A DNA stretch of 64,000 nt from Glandiceps talaboti (GCF_964340395.1 NC_135555.1:2545001-2609000), one strand, 5' to 3'; positions 1 to 13,622 are shown, numbered from the stretch's first letter. Notes: a model not told the origin generated them from the letters alone. Numbers and translations: made by a program.

Positions 1-304
1 AGATGATGTAAAATACTAATAGTTTTCAGGATAAAACTAAACGTATCATTCAATGTCAATGTCAAATGAATGAGTTCATATAATGACTTCAAAGTATTAG
101 ATGAAGTTTCAAGTCCACTATAAAGCCGGATTGTCTGTCACGCCATAAGCATATCCACAGACAAGTAAGAAGTTTCTTACTTGTCTGTGATAGATCCCTT
201 TACATAAATTCTTTTCAATACCTCGTTCCAAACAATTCGATCGGCATTTTCATCATTCATCATCTACCTATTGTCATATAGACAACGAAATAGTTGAAGC
301 TTAC

Positions 305-1926
305 CAGTGCATGTATACCATCTCTATCTTTCTCTATCTTCAATACTTTACAATTTTCCAGTATAGTTGCACCGTGTTTCCTAGCTAGTTGTGTATGAGT
401 AGCATTAGCCATAGCTGCATCAACCAAACCAGAGTCCTTCTGGTATAAACCAACGATGTCCTGCTTCTTGCTGAACTGGGGAAACCGTTGTCGGATCTGA
501 TCACCATTCAGTCTCTCATATCTGTAAAAACCATACTTTGAATTGATTGCACGAGAAGTCGAGGGATCTTTGTCAAAATAGATGACAAAGTAATTTAAAG
601 CTAATATACTTAAGACGAATTAAACTGAATTTATCCTATGGTTTCTAAACAGAGATTTGATATTTGATACATGCATCTTAAGAAATTGAAAACGTGTAAA
701 CACCTTTCATTATGTTTGAATTGTAACTAGAATCATTGCGATGTAATTGTGTATCATTGACTGCTGTAAATTCTACATTGGTGCAATAATTCCAAGATAA
801 GAATGCAGCACAAGATTCATATTTATAATTCTTGGCATGACTACATTCGTCGCTGAATGTGTGACTACCCTTGCACTCGTTGGTGGTAGAATGAACATTA
901 GCGTATATTCACAGTTCGAGCTATGTAGACATGTTAGACTAGTTGTCACCCCTTTCTCACTGTATTCAGTTTGTTGGATGAAAGCTTGATGTACTTACGG
1001 AATGTTCTGTTGATCCATTGAATTGGCATATCGCTCAATTTCTGCAACTTGAGGAGTATTGTTACGTGCGAACTCCAAACCACCACATTTATAGACTAAC
1101 TGTAGTCCGGACTCTCGTTCTACTTCTTCAAATGCAGTATAGGTGTCTCTAACCAGTTTAGTATAACACACCTCATCATACAGTAGACGGCTACAAGTTG
1201 TACAACAATAAAATACGAAAATAGTGACGAATTAATCTTTCTTATACATGGCCGCGTATTGTATGCTCAAAGCTCACCTTGATTTAATCTTACACACTAT
1301 TCCGTATTTATTGACATATTTGTGTTATTTTAAACTTATATATGCCAGATTCGAAGTAACTGAAGAAAATGAAGAACAAGATTCATGTCCGAAAATTGTT
1401 TAAAGGTGAAGATCTGCACTTAGTCTAGCAGGCTATGTCACTTCTATTGCAGTTCTAGCAATGTTTTGCATATAATTGAGTATAAACACTTGAAAAACAG
1501 ACTGCTTTCAGCTATGTGGTGATTAAGGTGTTCCCTTATTCCTCAAGATTTCGTTTCTGTAACAGTCAAAAGCTAATTTGCAGATAAGCAAATAAACAAA
1601 ACTCTCTGAAAAATGTACAAGTAAGAGACAAAAGTATTGCAGGTTATAAGCAATTAGGGATATACAGAACGTGTCTCTTCACTTACACTTTCCTGAAGTT
1701 TGTAAATATACGATAACATACTAGTAGTATGGCTGGTCATTAATTTATTCCAAACCTTACATGATTCGGGAATGGTCCTGTGAGCCACCATTGTCATGTC
1801 CCAGCTTGAACTGTTCAAGACCAAGAACGTCTATTGAAAAATAAGAGGAAAACTCCCGTATTGTAAGTTCTATAAGGGAAGGCTATTTTAGGATATAGTT
1901 TTGCCTGTCTGTCTGTCTGTCTGTCA

Positions 1927-2012
<86 letters not shown>

Positions 2013-2099
2013 GTCTGTCTGTCTGCCTGTCTGTCTGCCTTTCTGTCTATGTATGTATGTATGTATGTATGTATGTATGTATGTATGTATGTATGTATG

Positions 2100-2162
<63 letters not shown>

Positions 2163-2187
2163 CTGTCTGTCTGTCTGTCTGTCTGTA

Positions 2188-2234
<47 letters not shown>

Positions 2235-5200
2235 ATTCAAAAGCCGCACCAATACCCATGAAACTTGATACACATCTTCCTGTGTTCCTTGTGAAAGATT
2301 GCAAAAACTGTTATAGGTTTTTTGTAAACACCGTATGAATATTAATGAGTCATTTGCATAAATAGTTACTTTCAGTCCTATTTCTGAGAATTCAAGCTTC
2401 AAATTTAAATAGTTTTTGACATATACATTGATGACAAGAAAACACGTCTTTTATAAAGTTGTTTGTGTTGCTTTCAATTTAAATGGGTTATTTGCATAAT
2501 TGATTGTTTATGGCAATAAGACAACAATTGTAGAATAAAAGATTCAAATTTCATATAACTTAAGTTTGTACATACGAGGATTATTTTAAAAAGCGCACAT
2601 GTCCTATAAACTAACATGGCTTGATCTTAGCGTACACAATTAGCGGTTCACTAGTATTCATCCCAGTACGACGTACTATGGCCATCAAACTGAACTAAGA
2701 TAACGTTGTGATGTCTAGACGAACTCTTATAGAGAATACAATCGGACGTGTTCCAAATATAGTTCACCCTTTTCAACCATGCCATATACATCAATCGTTA
2801 TCTTGAGTTACGATGTATTGTTCAGGACACCAATATCATATCATATCACGAGACCGGTATCCCTCCCCCGCCCCCTGAATCAAACCCAAACATGTTACAT
2901 GTATGTGTTACGAGTCACAGATCTAAAATATATTCATTCAGGACATTTTGGTAAATTTTCATTATGAACTCTAAATTGAAGTCAAAAAGCATTTTTACTT
3001 TGTACAAACAGTGACATTCCGTTGCGTAACAACATATGTCTTTGACATCTCTACATGGGGTGTTTCTGAATTGTTTGTACCAGGTACGATTGAACTGTCA
3101 ACAAGTTTTATTATGACATGACTATTTTATGGTCTTTGAGATATGAACTTGTATTACTAATCTAGGGAAGGTGATTGGATATTAGATCTCGGATGATGTC
3201 TTTCATCATAAGACTTAAGAATACGTCATACTCTAAGAATAGAGATTTTGTGTAAACTTTGAAATGTATTTAAGTTGGGTTTTTAGCCCATCTCGTGGGG
3301 AGAGGCGGAGACGGAGATTGGTCATGTAATAAAATCAACCAAGTGGTTAGCTTGGCGTTCGTTGAACCAGATACGTATGTTTCGTTGTGAGTTCTACTCA
3401 ACACAATCCAAGTCGGTACGGTACCTCGTAAAAGAGATGGTTTGAGAAGAAACTAGTTGGTCGGCTAATTCAACGTTATAGTCTTTAATGGAACAGACTG
3501 ACGATTGGAACAGCAGTGCGAGTGAGTACTTCCCCGTTTGAACATTTCAATATCGATAAACTGCACAGTAAGCCGATCAACAGCGTTTCAATGGTGGAGT
3601 AAATCCGGGGCTTGGCCATGTATCTGGTTCTTGAACTGACATTGTATTCTCCGAAACTAATGAACTCCGAAATGAACGATTGACACTTGAGTAATACACT
3701 GTAACAGTTGTATGATTGAACTTGATGGACCGCACCCAGTATGTTCATTTGCCGTAACTATATGGACACTGGTGTATTAATGATTAACGCATTTTCAACT
3801 TACAACACATAATGGGACTTGACCTATTGCCGCCCAAATTTACAGGCGATGAAATAGTGAAGAAATGGCTTTGTAAATTCGATGCTTTTATTAGTTTGAA
3901 AGGATACAACGATGACCAAAGTTTGCATACCTTCACTCTATTGCTAACTGGAGAGGCCGAACGATGGTTTGTATCATTACCAGAAGAAGTTGCAGTCAAC
4001 TGGGCTTACGTGCGACAGGCTTTCATAGGGCGTTTTCAAGATGGGGGTCCAAGATGGAAGGTGGACCAAGACTTGCAGAAAATCAAACAAAGTGACGATG
4101 AGAATATTGAAGAATATGCGTCTCGTGTAAGGGACATATTGTGTCGTTATGGTAGAGATATTAATGGTGAGGAAATATTGAGTATTTTTTTGCAGGGGAT
4201 GAGACGTTCGTTATTTGGACCTGTTGTTCTGAAAGAGCCAACGAGCTTCAGAGAAGCAGTGAATTTTGCACGTTTAGCAGAAATGGTACAGGATTTGGAT
4301 GGTCAAGGGAAAATGGGAGTGGAAAAGTCAACATCGGATCCAGGGGCCAGCGACCGTGACATCCTTCAGCAAACATGTGACTCTCTTACTGACGCACTCA
4401 ACTTGAATACCCGTCTACATGAGCAGCTTATTTCGAAGATGACATCACAAGACAAGCCAAACAGGGACGATCAACATTTCACAAGTCATGCGGTAAGACA
4501 GAACACTTTCAAATCTGATCCATACTCTCGAGAACTTAAGACTAATAGACATGGACCAACTTATGGAGGTCAACAGATCAGATCAGGTGAACCAGTATGT
4601 CGATTATGTAACAAGCCAGGACACACTAGCCCTTCATGTGTAATGCACAGTGATCGTCAATTAAATAGTAATACATATAATGCTAACTTGTCTATTAATA
4701 CACCTACGCTTAGCAGTATTAGTACAGATAAGATGCATAATAGCAATTTGATTAATGTTAGGATTTATGGTAAGAATGTTAATGCTTTGGTCGATACAGG
4801 TTCTTCAGTTACAGTAGTTACGAGTAAATTATTGAAGGAAATACCAGAACTTAGACGTGTACAAATAGTAAAGTCTTCTCATGATTATATAACAGTAGCT
4901 TCAGGTGGTAGGTTACCAGTTCGAGGTTTAATTAATATTCCAGCTATTATAAATAATCGTAGTGTCCTTATGCCAGCTCACCTAGTAGACAATCTTAATA
5001 AGCCACTAATCATAGGTGTCGATTTCATGAAAATGCATAGAGCGATTATAGATATGGCCAAGAATAAACTGCGTCTTCGTTCGAAGCTATTTATGCGATC
5101 AGCTGACAAATATTTAATTCCCGCGAAATCAGAATGTATTATATCTGCGCGGCTTCCATCTCACGTTGGTGATGGAATACTTGGCACCACGCCTAATATT

Positions 5201-7784
5201 AAATCTTTGTGTCACCTCGGCTTAGTAACAGCGCGTGTACTGGCTAAAACTGAGAATGATTTAGTTCCAATTAGAATTGCTAATGCAAGCGACAATGATG
5301 TTACTTTGAGGAGGAATACAAGGCTAGGTGTTTTTAAACCACTATCTGATGGTGATCAATTGTATAATATTGACTTGGGCGCTAATCAGACGTATCCCCC
5401 TATTGCTAATCCTTTGACACGAGAACAGAGAGAATTCTTTTCTGACTTTGACTGGACTGACCATGACTTATCTGACCAACAACTTGAACAATTACAGTCA
5501 GTTCTATGGCAGAATAGGGATGCATTCGTTGATAAATCAGGGACGTTGGGTTATTGTGATGTCATTAAGCATAGAATTGAATTAAATGAGAATGCAAAAC
5601 CAGTCTCTCGGCCACCATATCGTGTCTCTCCAGACAAACGCAAAGAAATAAGGTCTCAGTTAGATAATTTACTTGACCAGGGTGTTATTACACCTTCAAC
5701 TTCACAGTATAGTAGTCCACTGTTATTGGTCAAGAAACCGTCAGGTGCGTATAGACTAGTTATTGATTATAGGGAATTAAATAAACAAACAGTGCCAATC
5801 GTATTTCCCTTGCCTGGTTTGCAGGATTGTCTCGACATGATAGGAGATAAGTCTCCTAAATATTTCACTACCCTTGATATGACGTCTGGGTTTTGGCAGT
5901 TGGCAATAGATGAGAGGGATTCTCACAAAACGGCATTTGTTAGTTTAGATGGGAAATATGAATGGAATACTTTACCTCAGGGTTTACGTAATTCTAGTGC
6001 TTCGTTTCAACAGACAATGCAGCATTTATTTCGAGAATTAATTTGGAGCCACCTCGTCGTCTATCTCGATGATCTTGTTGTGTATAGTAATACTTTTGAT
6101 AATCATCTGCTTCATATAAATAATGTTTTGACACGATTACGAGAAGCAGGTTTGAAACTAGGTCCAAAGAAGTGCCACTTTGGTAGGAAGAAAATTAAGT
6201 TCTTGGGTCATATTCTGACTAAGGATGGTATCTCTGCGGATCCAGCTAAGATTTCAGCTGTTGAGGGTTTTCCAGTCCCTACAAATGTTTCTAAGGTCAA
6301 GAGCTTTCTAGGTCTGGCAGGTTTCTATCGCCGTTTTATCAGAGATTTTTCTAAGATTGCCCATCCACTTCATAATTTATTGCATAAGAACAAAGTGTTC
6401 AAATGGACGGATGAATGTCAACAGGCATTTGATACCTTGAAACAAAAACTAGTGACAGCTCCATTGTTAGGATTTCCTCAATACAATGATCCGTTCATAC
6501 TGTATACCGACGCATCTGCATTTAGTGTAGGGTACGTTCTCGCACAAAAACAGGACAAACTAGAACGACCGATTGCTTATGGTGGTCGATCTCTGAGTTC
6601 GCGCGAACGGAAATATTCGACGACAGAACGAGAAGCTATTGCTTTACTACATGGGTTATCGCAGTGCGACCCTTATCTAAGAGGTAATCGTTTTACGGTG
6701 ATTACTGATCATGCTAATTTACCATATTTGTTCAAAATGAAATCACCTAGTGGTAGAATAGCACGTTGGATTATGCGAGTTCAAGAGTATGATTTCGATA
6801 TTCAACACAGACCGGGCAAAAATATTCCCCATGCGGATGGGTTATCGCGTAGAGAATATGAACAGGTAGGGAGCCAAAATTCTGACTTCAGTAACCCAGA
6901 TACACCTGCATTTGAGCCTACAATGAGCAATGACATAAAGGTCGACGACGATGACACTAGAAGGTCAAGTACACATATGGCCAATGTTAATATGGTGGAT
7001 TTGGATAAGTCACACAAATCGGATGACTCTGATATTGACATCAGTGAATTATATAACACCTTAGCAACGGTTGCCAGTACAAATAGTGTTGAGACTAGTA
7101 CTGATAGTCAATCCCAGGGGTCAGTCACAGTAAATGATGATTGCGTACTCAATGATGACTTACATTCCAATACGACAGCTGATAGAATTTCCGAGACCGG
7201 TATCCCTCCCCCGCCCCCTGAATCAAACCCAAACATGTTACATGTATGTATGCAGTAAATTGTTCCAACTTTACTATACTTGATTTGACTGTATTATCGT
7301 TAATGATATATACTTGTATGCTAAGTTATGACTAGGAAGGAACTGTTATAGACCTCTTCTCTTCCTGGTTAAGTCTTAAAACGCTATTTTTACTACAATT
7401 TATATAATTATATATGATTGTACAAGTTTACATGCAGAGCATGGGAATGTTCTTAGCGATCGATTATCGACGGTTTATTTGATGAATTGTTGATAGTAAG
7501 TTAGACAAAGACTAACAATAATTGATTTTCAACCAGAATTAACAAACTTTATCGATCAGAGCAGTTGTAATTTGAATCCCGAATTTAATTACATGCATGA
7601 CAATCAGACTAGGTAAAGAGCGTAGAGTGATACCAATCTAATACAAAACATACACAATTAAGATTTAAAAACCACACTTACTCTTGCCACCAATTGTTTT
7701 AGACAGCCAGTAAACTGTAGCACTGCCAATACCGCCACATCCTACAACAATGTATTCGAAATACTGGGGGACGTTTGTCGACAT
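305..7784 (-). CDS. Peroxisomal sarcosine oxidase-like (PIPOX) copy A, 5' part only
   Basis: FAD-dependent amine oxidase (monomeric sarcosine oxidase/pipecolate oxidase family), expected to oxidise N-methyl or cyclic amino acids in peroxisomes. Exons on the minus strand: 7682-7784 (start ATG at 7784), 1761-1830, 999-1190 and 305-521. All are flanked by GT/AG and join in phase. Exon 1 encodes the Rossmann FAD motif G-C-G-G-I-G; exon 2 encodes the segment ending HSRII, as in human PIPOX. Exon 2-4 sizes (70, 192, 217 nt) equal those of copy B at 8647-13622. The last four exons, with the covalent-FAD Cys and peroxisomal tail, would lie left of position 1 and are not visible. Intron 1 is about 5.85 kb, against 439 bp in copy B, because it contains a Ty3/Gypsy-type element on the opposite strand and a compound microsatellite. 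Family call firm; whether this copy is functional cannot be judged from half a gene. Confidence 0.88.
1902..2231. repeat. Compound microsatellite (CTGT)n-(ATGT)n-(GT)n
   Basis: About 330 bp of tetranucleotide repeats moving from CTGT to ATGT, back to CTGT and then to a GT dinucleotide tract. Interruptions are few, so it is probably still length-variable. It lies in intron 1 of PIPOX copy A. Long open frames on both strands arise only because the repeat lacks stops; they are not genes. Confidence 0.97.
2849..7258 (+). mobile_element. Ty3/Gypsy-type retroelement fossil in intron 1 of PIPOX copy A
   Basis: A single long gag-pol-type reading frame spans 3812-7258 (1148 codons). Parts in order: a retrotransposon Gag domain near the start; a CCHC zinc knuckle around 4598-4640; an aspartic protease with D-T-G-S-S around 4793; a reverse transcriptase with Y-L-D-D around 6063; an RNase H with T-D-A-S around 6505, ending near A-D-G-L-S-R at 6835; then an acidic, low-complexity tail. 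A 58-bp direct repeat (2849-2906 and 7192-7249) is identical at the two ends. I do not see a full-length LTR pair or every part of a complete Gypsy element, so this copy looks incomplete, although the reading frame is open throughout. The identical end repeats and open frame suggest a recent arrival. It lies antisense to the host gene. The boundaries are uncertain. Confidence 0.88.
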
Positions 7785-8646
7785 TATCAGATGAAGTTCA
7801 AACGGCCGACTGACATGAAATGGAGGATTATATACACATAATGACCTGACCTGACCTCACTGCTGTTTCATTTGACGTGACATTTCAAGGCCAGCAGGCG
7901 AACAATTACTACCTGTCACCCTCCACCTCCATCTCAGTCCTTATTGATCTTCTGCTCTGTATATACGTGGAGTTAAAATAGACAAAACAATCATCCATTT
8001 ATAGACGTAGCAACGGGACCGAGGTTTATCTCAAACTGTGTACACCAGATATCAAGTGCTTTTACGTGTAAATAAATGATGTAATTTGAGAAAATACAGT
8101 AAAAACAACAAAATAAAGACAACATATCCTTGCTCTTTCCACCATCGAAGTATCTTTAATACGGCAGATACGGGTAACAGTGGTTCCTCATATCTCAACT
8201 GTTATACATATGGTTTATTTTATTTCGTTTTATAACATCAATGAGTTTGTCAATATCAAAAAGTGTACTATTGTACCGAAAGATTGAGTGAGTTTTGCTT
8301 TGCAGTTTTTTTACTTTCGAAATTTTACAAAGAAATGACGATTTACCACAATACTGTTATTTGAAATTTTAACATATTGGTAACATGTCGAATTGTTGAA
8401 GTGAACGACAACCTTTTTCAATCTGTTCGTCATCGTTGTCGTTACTATTTTGGTTTCAATATCAAAATTAGATTTTGTAATTGTGTGCATCGATATGCAT
8501 TGACGAGATTAAGTCTTAAAATCACACATTTTGTAGCATAGATTATTACCATGTAAAACGCTAGAGACGTGACCAAAGTTAATAATGGTTGCTATGTAAA
8601 TGATCACAATGGTTGCTATGTAAATGACCACACTGACAGTTCCTGT
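7785..8646. other. Intergenic DNA between the two PIPOX copies
   Basis: About 860 bp separating copy A's start from copy B's stop, which is a tight tandem arrangement. It holds a short (TGACC)n run near 7840 and a duplicated segment of about 27 bp at 8583-8632 (TGGTTGCTATGTAAATGA twice) just past copy B's stop. No coding signal was found on either strand. Confidence 0.7.
7828..7834 (-). promoter_or_regulatory. Possible TATA box for PIPOX copy A
   Basis: TATATAA on the minus strand, 44-50 nt upstream of the copy A start codon at 7784. This would place transcription start near 7800 with a very short leader. Position and sequence fit, but there is no other support. Confidence 0.3.
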
Positions 8647-11600
8647 TCACAGTCTAGACTTTTCTAGAGTTTTTTGTATTGTTAAAGTTGGTATGAAGTC
8701 TGGGTTGGTCAAGGCTTCACGGTCTAACTTAAAGTCAGCGATGGGATATTGACTTTTGCCATCAACAGCCATCTGTGTTAGTATCTTTCCAAGTAAACAT
8801 GACCACCTACATTTAAAAAAAAAAGAAGATAAACATGGGTGGTGTCAAAAATTGTAGGACAGAAAATAGTTTGCGAGCAAAAGACACTTTCTATCAAATG
8901 TCAAGTTAATTCTCTGCCCAACTGGTGATACATATTTATTTCTATCACAATTGGATTGCACGAATTAGATGCCAGACATAAGGACTCAAACTACAGAAAA
9001 ATTATGTATCTATTCTGCTTTTATCAATTTTGATTTTGACGACATTCGGCGCATTTCATTGGATGGCTATGTAATCCACATCCACACTTAAAAACTGGTG
9101 AATTTTACTTGATTGATAACATCAGGTTAAAGAGATTCTGTTCTCACTCTAAGCTAAAATCTTTTCGGTATGGATATTTTCATTAAGCAGTAAGAATGAA
9201 CACTGTGTTTTTGATCTTGAAAGGAAGTCTTTTAGTCTAAGAGAAAAAAATCCACAATTTAACAATGCTTACTTGTAGGCATGTCCTGCTCCATTGCATA
9301 TAATAACTTGTGGGAATCCTTTCTCAACCAGAGAATCGATGACAAAATGACGGTCTGGTGTCATTGCATAGAGACATGTCTTAGTGTATAGGATAGGTCC
9401 AACAGCCTGTTTGGTTCAACAATGGAGGGAATGGGTGATAAGTTAATGTTACCGAGAAACAGTCTCCATCAAGATGTTGTCACATTTTCATAAAATGTAT
9501 ATTTGAGCTTTGCTGTATGTTTTTATCTGACCTCAAAGATATAAGTGAAAGTCATTGATAGACAACAAAAATGTATATGGCTGGGAAGCAATGCCGTGAC
9601 TTTTTGAGAGCAAAAGATGACAGCTGCCAATCAGTGGTACTATATGTAATCAGAAAACGGAATCTGAATATGGAAATTCACGCATTCAATTTGGCAGACA
9701 CTAACATACCCCTTCCCAACTCCATCCGACACACAGTTAGTTAGTCTGAGGTGAACAAACTTTTGATGTTGACGACCTGAATATTATAAAGTAGACATGT
9801 GATAAGATGATATCTGCAATTGAGAGTTATTGACAAGTAGCGACAATAAAGTTGAATTGAACTTCTCACTTTTATAATAACCTAAAAGCAACGACTTACT
9901 AATAATACCTCGAAATACTTTGATTTTAAGTAATTAATGTAATATTAAACACGTCAATGTAGCTTACCTTGGGTAAGAACGACTCTAAGAAATCCACACA
10001 TCTCTTCTCCCTTATCGGATCTGGTTTGTAAGTTCTTGTTTCCGGGGTAACCGATGGACCAGCGGCATCGATACCAATTTTACTACCAGTGTTACCATGG
10101 ATGGGTAATCCATAAAAGTTATTACTCTTGTCAACATATATCCAACTTGGGAAGCTAACAAAACATAAACGATAAAAATGCCCCCATATTTCGTCTTAAA
10201 GTCACATCACATCACATCAGAGTTGATTTAGTGGTTTAGACATTGGTTGTGAAGCTAATTTAAGTCTCAAACGCATTATGTAGATGTAAATATATGATTG
10301 GCAAGAAAAAGAGATAAAACAACTACACGTGGCTATTCATACGATATTTTTAAAAATTGACTTGTCATCTTTGGTCCATTTAACTTTCTAGTACAATACA
10401 GTATACTGGGTTATTTGATATCATTGACGTAACTCTCCAGAACCCAAAGTTCGTGAAAATGCCATTATTTTCAGGAGTGGCATTCTATTATTTATCACGT
10501 TTTATCATACAGTGCGCAAGCCTACTGTACCATTCGAACAGAAAATATGGAATCTATACCCTGTCTATACCCATACGTCACGACAATTTCGTCTACGTCA
10601 TCGTTGTTGGTTCTACGTCAAAATGTCATAGTTTTTCTCTCTTTTTTCTAAATTAATCTTGTATATGTGTAAAAAAACATACCATAACCGATAATTTTCT
10701 TTATTCAGCATATGACTATTTGGCTGAACGAAGAAAAATATTGGGGAATAATTTCTAAATGTCATACTTCACATGTCTTGATAAGCTAGGAATAAAGGGT
10801 TCTAATTACTTGTCTTTGGTGAAATCCTTGATATGGGGCGTGGCAAGATAAGTGACTTGTTCTTGAGTGACAGTTAGCGGGATACGAACTCCAACTGATC
10901 CCAGGACGTGATTGATCCAGGCACCAGCAGTGACGATGACACGACGACAACGAAATACACCTTGTGACGTATGAACCTGTGTAGATTTATAGACAAAAAA
11001 ATGATATTGAAATGTCTTTATTTATGTTTCGTTATTGGCCCTGTTATATTTTATAATCTCAAGCACCAAATGTTTTTCTTTGAATTTCGATACTACTTTG
11101 TACGAAAGCCAGTAAGGGACATTTTTTAAAAATAAAAAATAAAAAATAATCTCGTGAGCACGTATGTTGTGCTCACAAGATAGTAAGTCGTGCGCACAAG
11201 ATATTTATGTCGTGCTCACGAGATTATTTTTTATTTTTTATTTTACAAAATGTCCCTTACTGGCTTTCATAACTTTGTAACTTAAGTGAAATGTGAAATG
11301 ATTTTCATTCAAAACATTTAATTCGTTGCATCCAAAACTGGGATCGACTTATAGCAAATAGTCAATGAAAATACATAATTACCAGTGCATGTATACCATC
11401 TCTATCTTTCTCTATCTTCAATACTTTACAATTTTCCAGTATAGTTGCACCGTGTTTCCTAGCTAGTTGTGTATGAGTAGCATTAGCCATAGCTGCATCA
11501 ACCAAACCAGAGTTCTTCTGGTACAGACCAACGATGTCCTGCTTCTTGCTGAACTGGGGAAACCGTTGTCGGATCTGATCACCATTCAGTCTCTCATATC

Positions 11601-13622
11601 TGTCAATCAAGTGGAACTCTAATTATAAAGCCCAGGCGTTTACTCGTATTCCAAATTTGTCTTATTTTACATCTATGTCTAGACCATTGACTTTGATTAG
11701 TTCCTATGGGATTATTTCCATGACCTCAATAGAATTTTTTTTCTGTTTTTCTATTACTTTCAAAATTTGTATATTTTATTTTCTCTTTCTGGAGAAATAA
11801 ATGTTATTGCAAAACATTTAGTTTCAATTTATTTCAATTCAATCTTGTCAATGATGACCAGTGATACATGCGTCATACAGCCAATGAAACACATGTAGTG
11901 TGATAACATGTATAAGCTACATGAGTCCAGTGAAATTTACATCTATTTCGCCTTGTAATGAGATGGCAGAAATGAGATATTAAATCGCCAAAGTGACTGC
12001 ACTCTGCAGTTTCATAAAAAATACCATCTTGGGGAAAGAGATATCCCGAAATCAGATAAAGAATTTTACAACGGAGATGTTCATAGCACAAACGTGTATA
12101 TTTTCCTCACCACATATTGCCAACTACCACGGCAAGGGAAGTTGTTTGTCATTTGGCTTATTTAGACTTTCAATTCCAATTCTTAAAACTGCCATATGTT
12201 TTCACCAGAACTTTAAGACTAATGCGAAGAAATAAATGCAACCATAGTAATATACATTAGTCATTATACTTACGAAATGTTATATTTATCCATTGCTTCA
12301 CCAAAGCGATCAAGCATATCTGCCTGTGGTGTGTTGGCCGCTGCTAACTCCAAACCACCACATTTATAGACTAACTGTAGTCCGGACTCTCGTTCTACTT
12401 CTTCAAATGCAGTAAAGGTGTCTCTAACCATTCTAGTATAACGTTCATCGTGATATAGTGAACGACTGAAAATAAAAGCGCTAGCTCGTCTAGAATTATT
12501 CTGATTATGAATTAGAGAAGGATATTATGAATATTGACAACATGGGAAACATCGATGGAAAGGTTTTCATATTTTAGGAAATTGAAAATTAACTATAAAA
12601 CCGTGTTGAAAATATTTTCCCGCTGGCTGAACGACCACGGGGAGCGTGTGGCAGTTGACATTGCCGAAAAAGGGGCTGTGATTTATGGTGACATGATGAA
12701 GAGCGTCTTCGGAAATAATGGAAATCTTCAGATCCTTCAAATGCGTGTTTGTATCCACTTGTGTTACTGATAATACTATGCTTTCATCGTCAAACTAGTA
12801 AACTGTTGAATTCAATCCCAGACATGGTAGAAACCATTTAGTTCTTTCCGTCTATATAGTCATACTAAACCCATTTGTGGATGGAAAGCCTTTTGTGACT
12901 AGAGAGATAACAGACCCGGTCACAGACCTTAAACAAAAAGAACACAGAAGCATTGCCATGGAAATACCCCCCCCCCGGCCCCCTGTTCCTCTTTTAAAAC
13001 CTACATGATTCGGGAATGGTCCTGAGAACCACCATGGTCATGTCCGAGCTTGAACTGCTCCAGACCTAGCACATCTATAAAAAAAATATATATAGGATGA
13101 ACACCTCCGTTTCACAATTGACATTAACCTCACTGTGTACCATAGACTGACCTTGGCCTTGCAATGACTTCATTGTCGAACAGGGTTATCAAAATCAGTG
13201 TTTTCGTCATAGACATGTAAACATTGTTGCCCACAGTGTGATTCTCTGGAGCACAATCTAATATAATATATGTAGTTTTGCATTACGAATTCATATTTTT
13301 TACAAGAAAACTGTGTTTAATGCTTAATGCACATTGTCTGAGTGGTATGCTATAACTAATCAGTTTTTATGTTTGTAGATTTGACAAGCTGACAACCCTG
13401 ACCCAATAAATGACAATGTAAGTGAATATCAGAATAAGCAGAAACAGGCAACCTGGAATACTAACGACAGAGTCAATAAATGGCATAAACATTTACTGTA
13501 TTTTGACACTTACTCTTGCCACCGACTGTTTTAGACAGCCAGTAAACTGCTGCACTGCCAATACCACCACATCCTATCACAACGTATTCGAAGTACCGAG
13601 GAGTCGACATGCTGGTCGCCAT
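8647..13622 (-). CDS. Peroxisomal sarcosine oxidase-like (PIPOX) copy B, complete
   Basis: FAD-dependent oxidase of the sarcosine/pipecolate oxidase family (human PIPOX, 390 aa). Minus-strand exons: 13514-13622, 13005-13074, 12274-12465, 11383-11599, 10810-10976, 9968-10154, 9273-9406 and 8647-8806. All junctions are GT/AG, and the phases close exactly to 411 codons plus stop. Visible features: FAD Rossmann motif V-I-G-C-G-G-I-G in exon 1; SRII segment closing at the exon 2/3 junction; exon 7 has T-C-L-Y-A-M-T-P-D, whose Cys (about residue 325) aligns with the covalent-flavin Cys in human ESCMYTNTPDEQF; the C-terminus is Lys-Ser-Arg-Leu, a type 1 peroxisomal targeting signal. The likely reaction is oxidation of sarcosine, pipecolate or proline-like amines, releasing H2O2. 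Only the exact substrate is uncertain. A fold-back element sits in intron 4 (11104-11279). The start ATG at 13622 is the first in frame, with another Met five codons in. Confidence 0.93.
11104..11279. mobile_element. Fold-back (MITE-like) element in intron 4 of PIPOX copy B
   Basis: Near-palindromic, about 176 bp. The arm GAAAGCCAGTAAGGGACATT returns inverted at the other end, next to A/T-rich spacers and an internal set of inverted GTGCTCAC/GTGAGCAC units. No open reading frame. Fits a non-autonomous DNA-transposon derivative. A target duplication is not clear. Confidence 0.8.

Noticed and set aside
1815-2402. Long open frames over CTGT/ATGT repeats on both strands
   Set aside because: Produced by a stop-free tetranucleotide repeat; no splice, codon or family support.
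12534-12770. 78-codon open frame inside PIPOX copy B intron 2
   Set aside because: Lies in an intron, open on both strands, no family match or splice signals.
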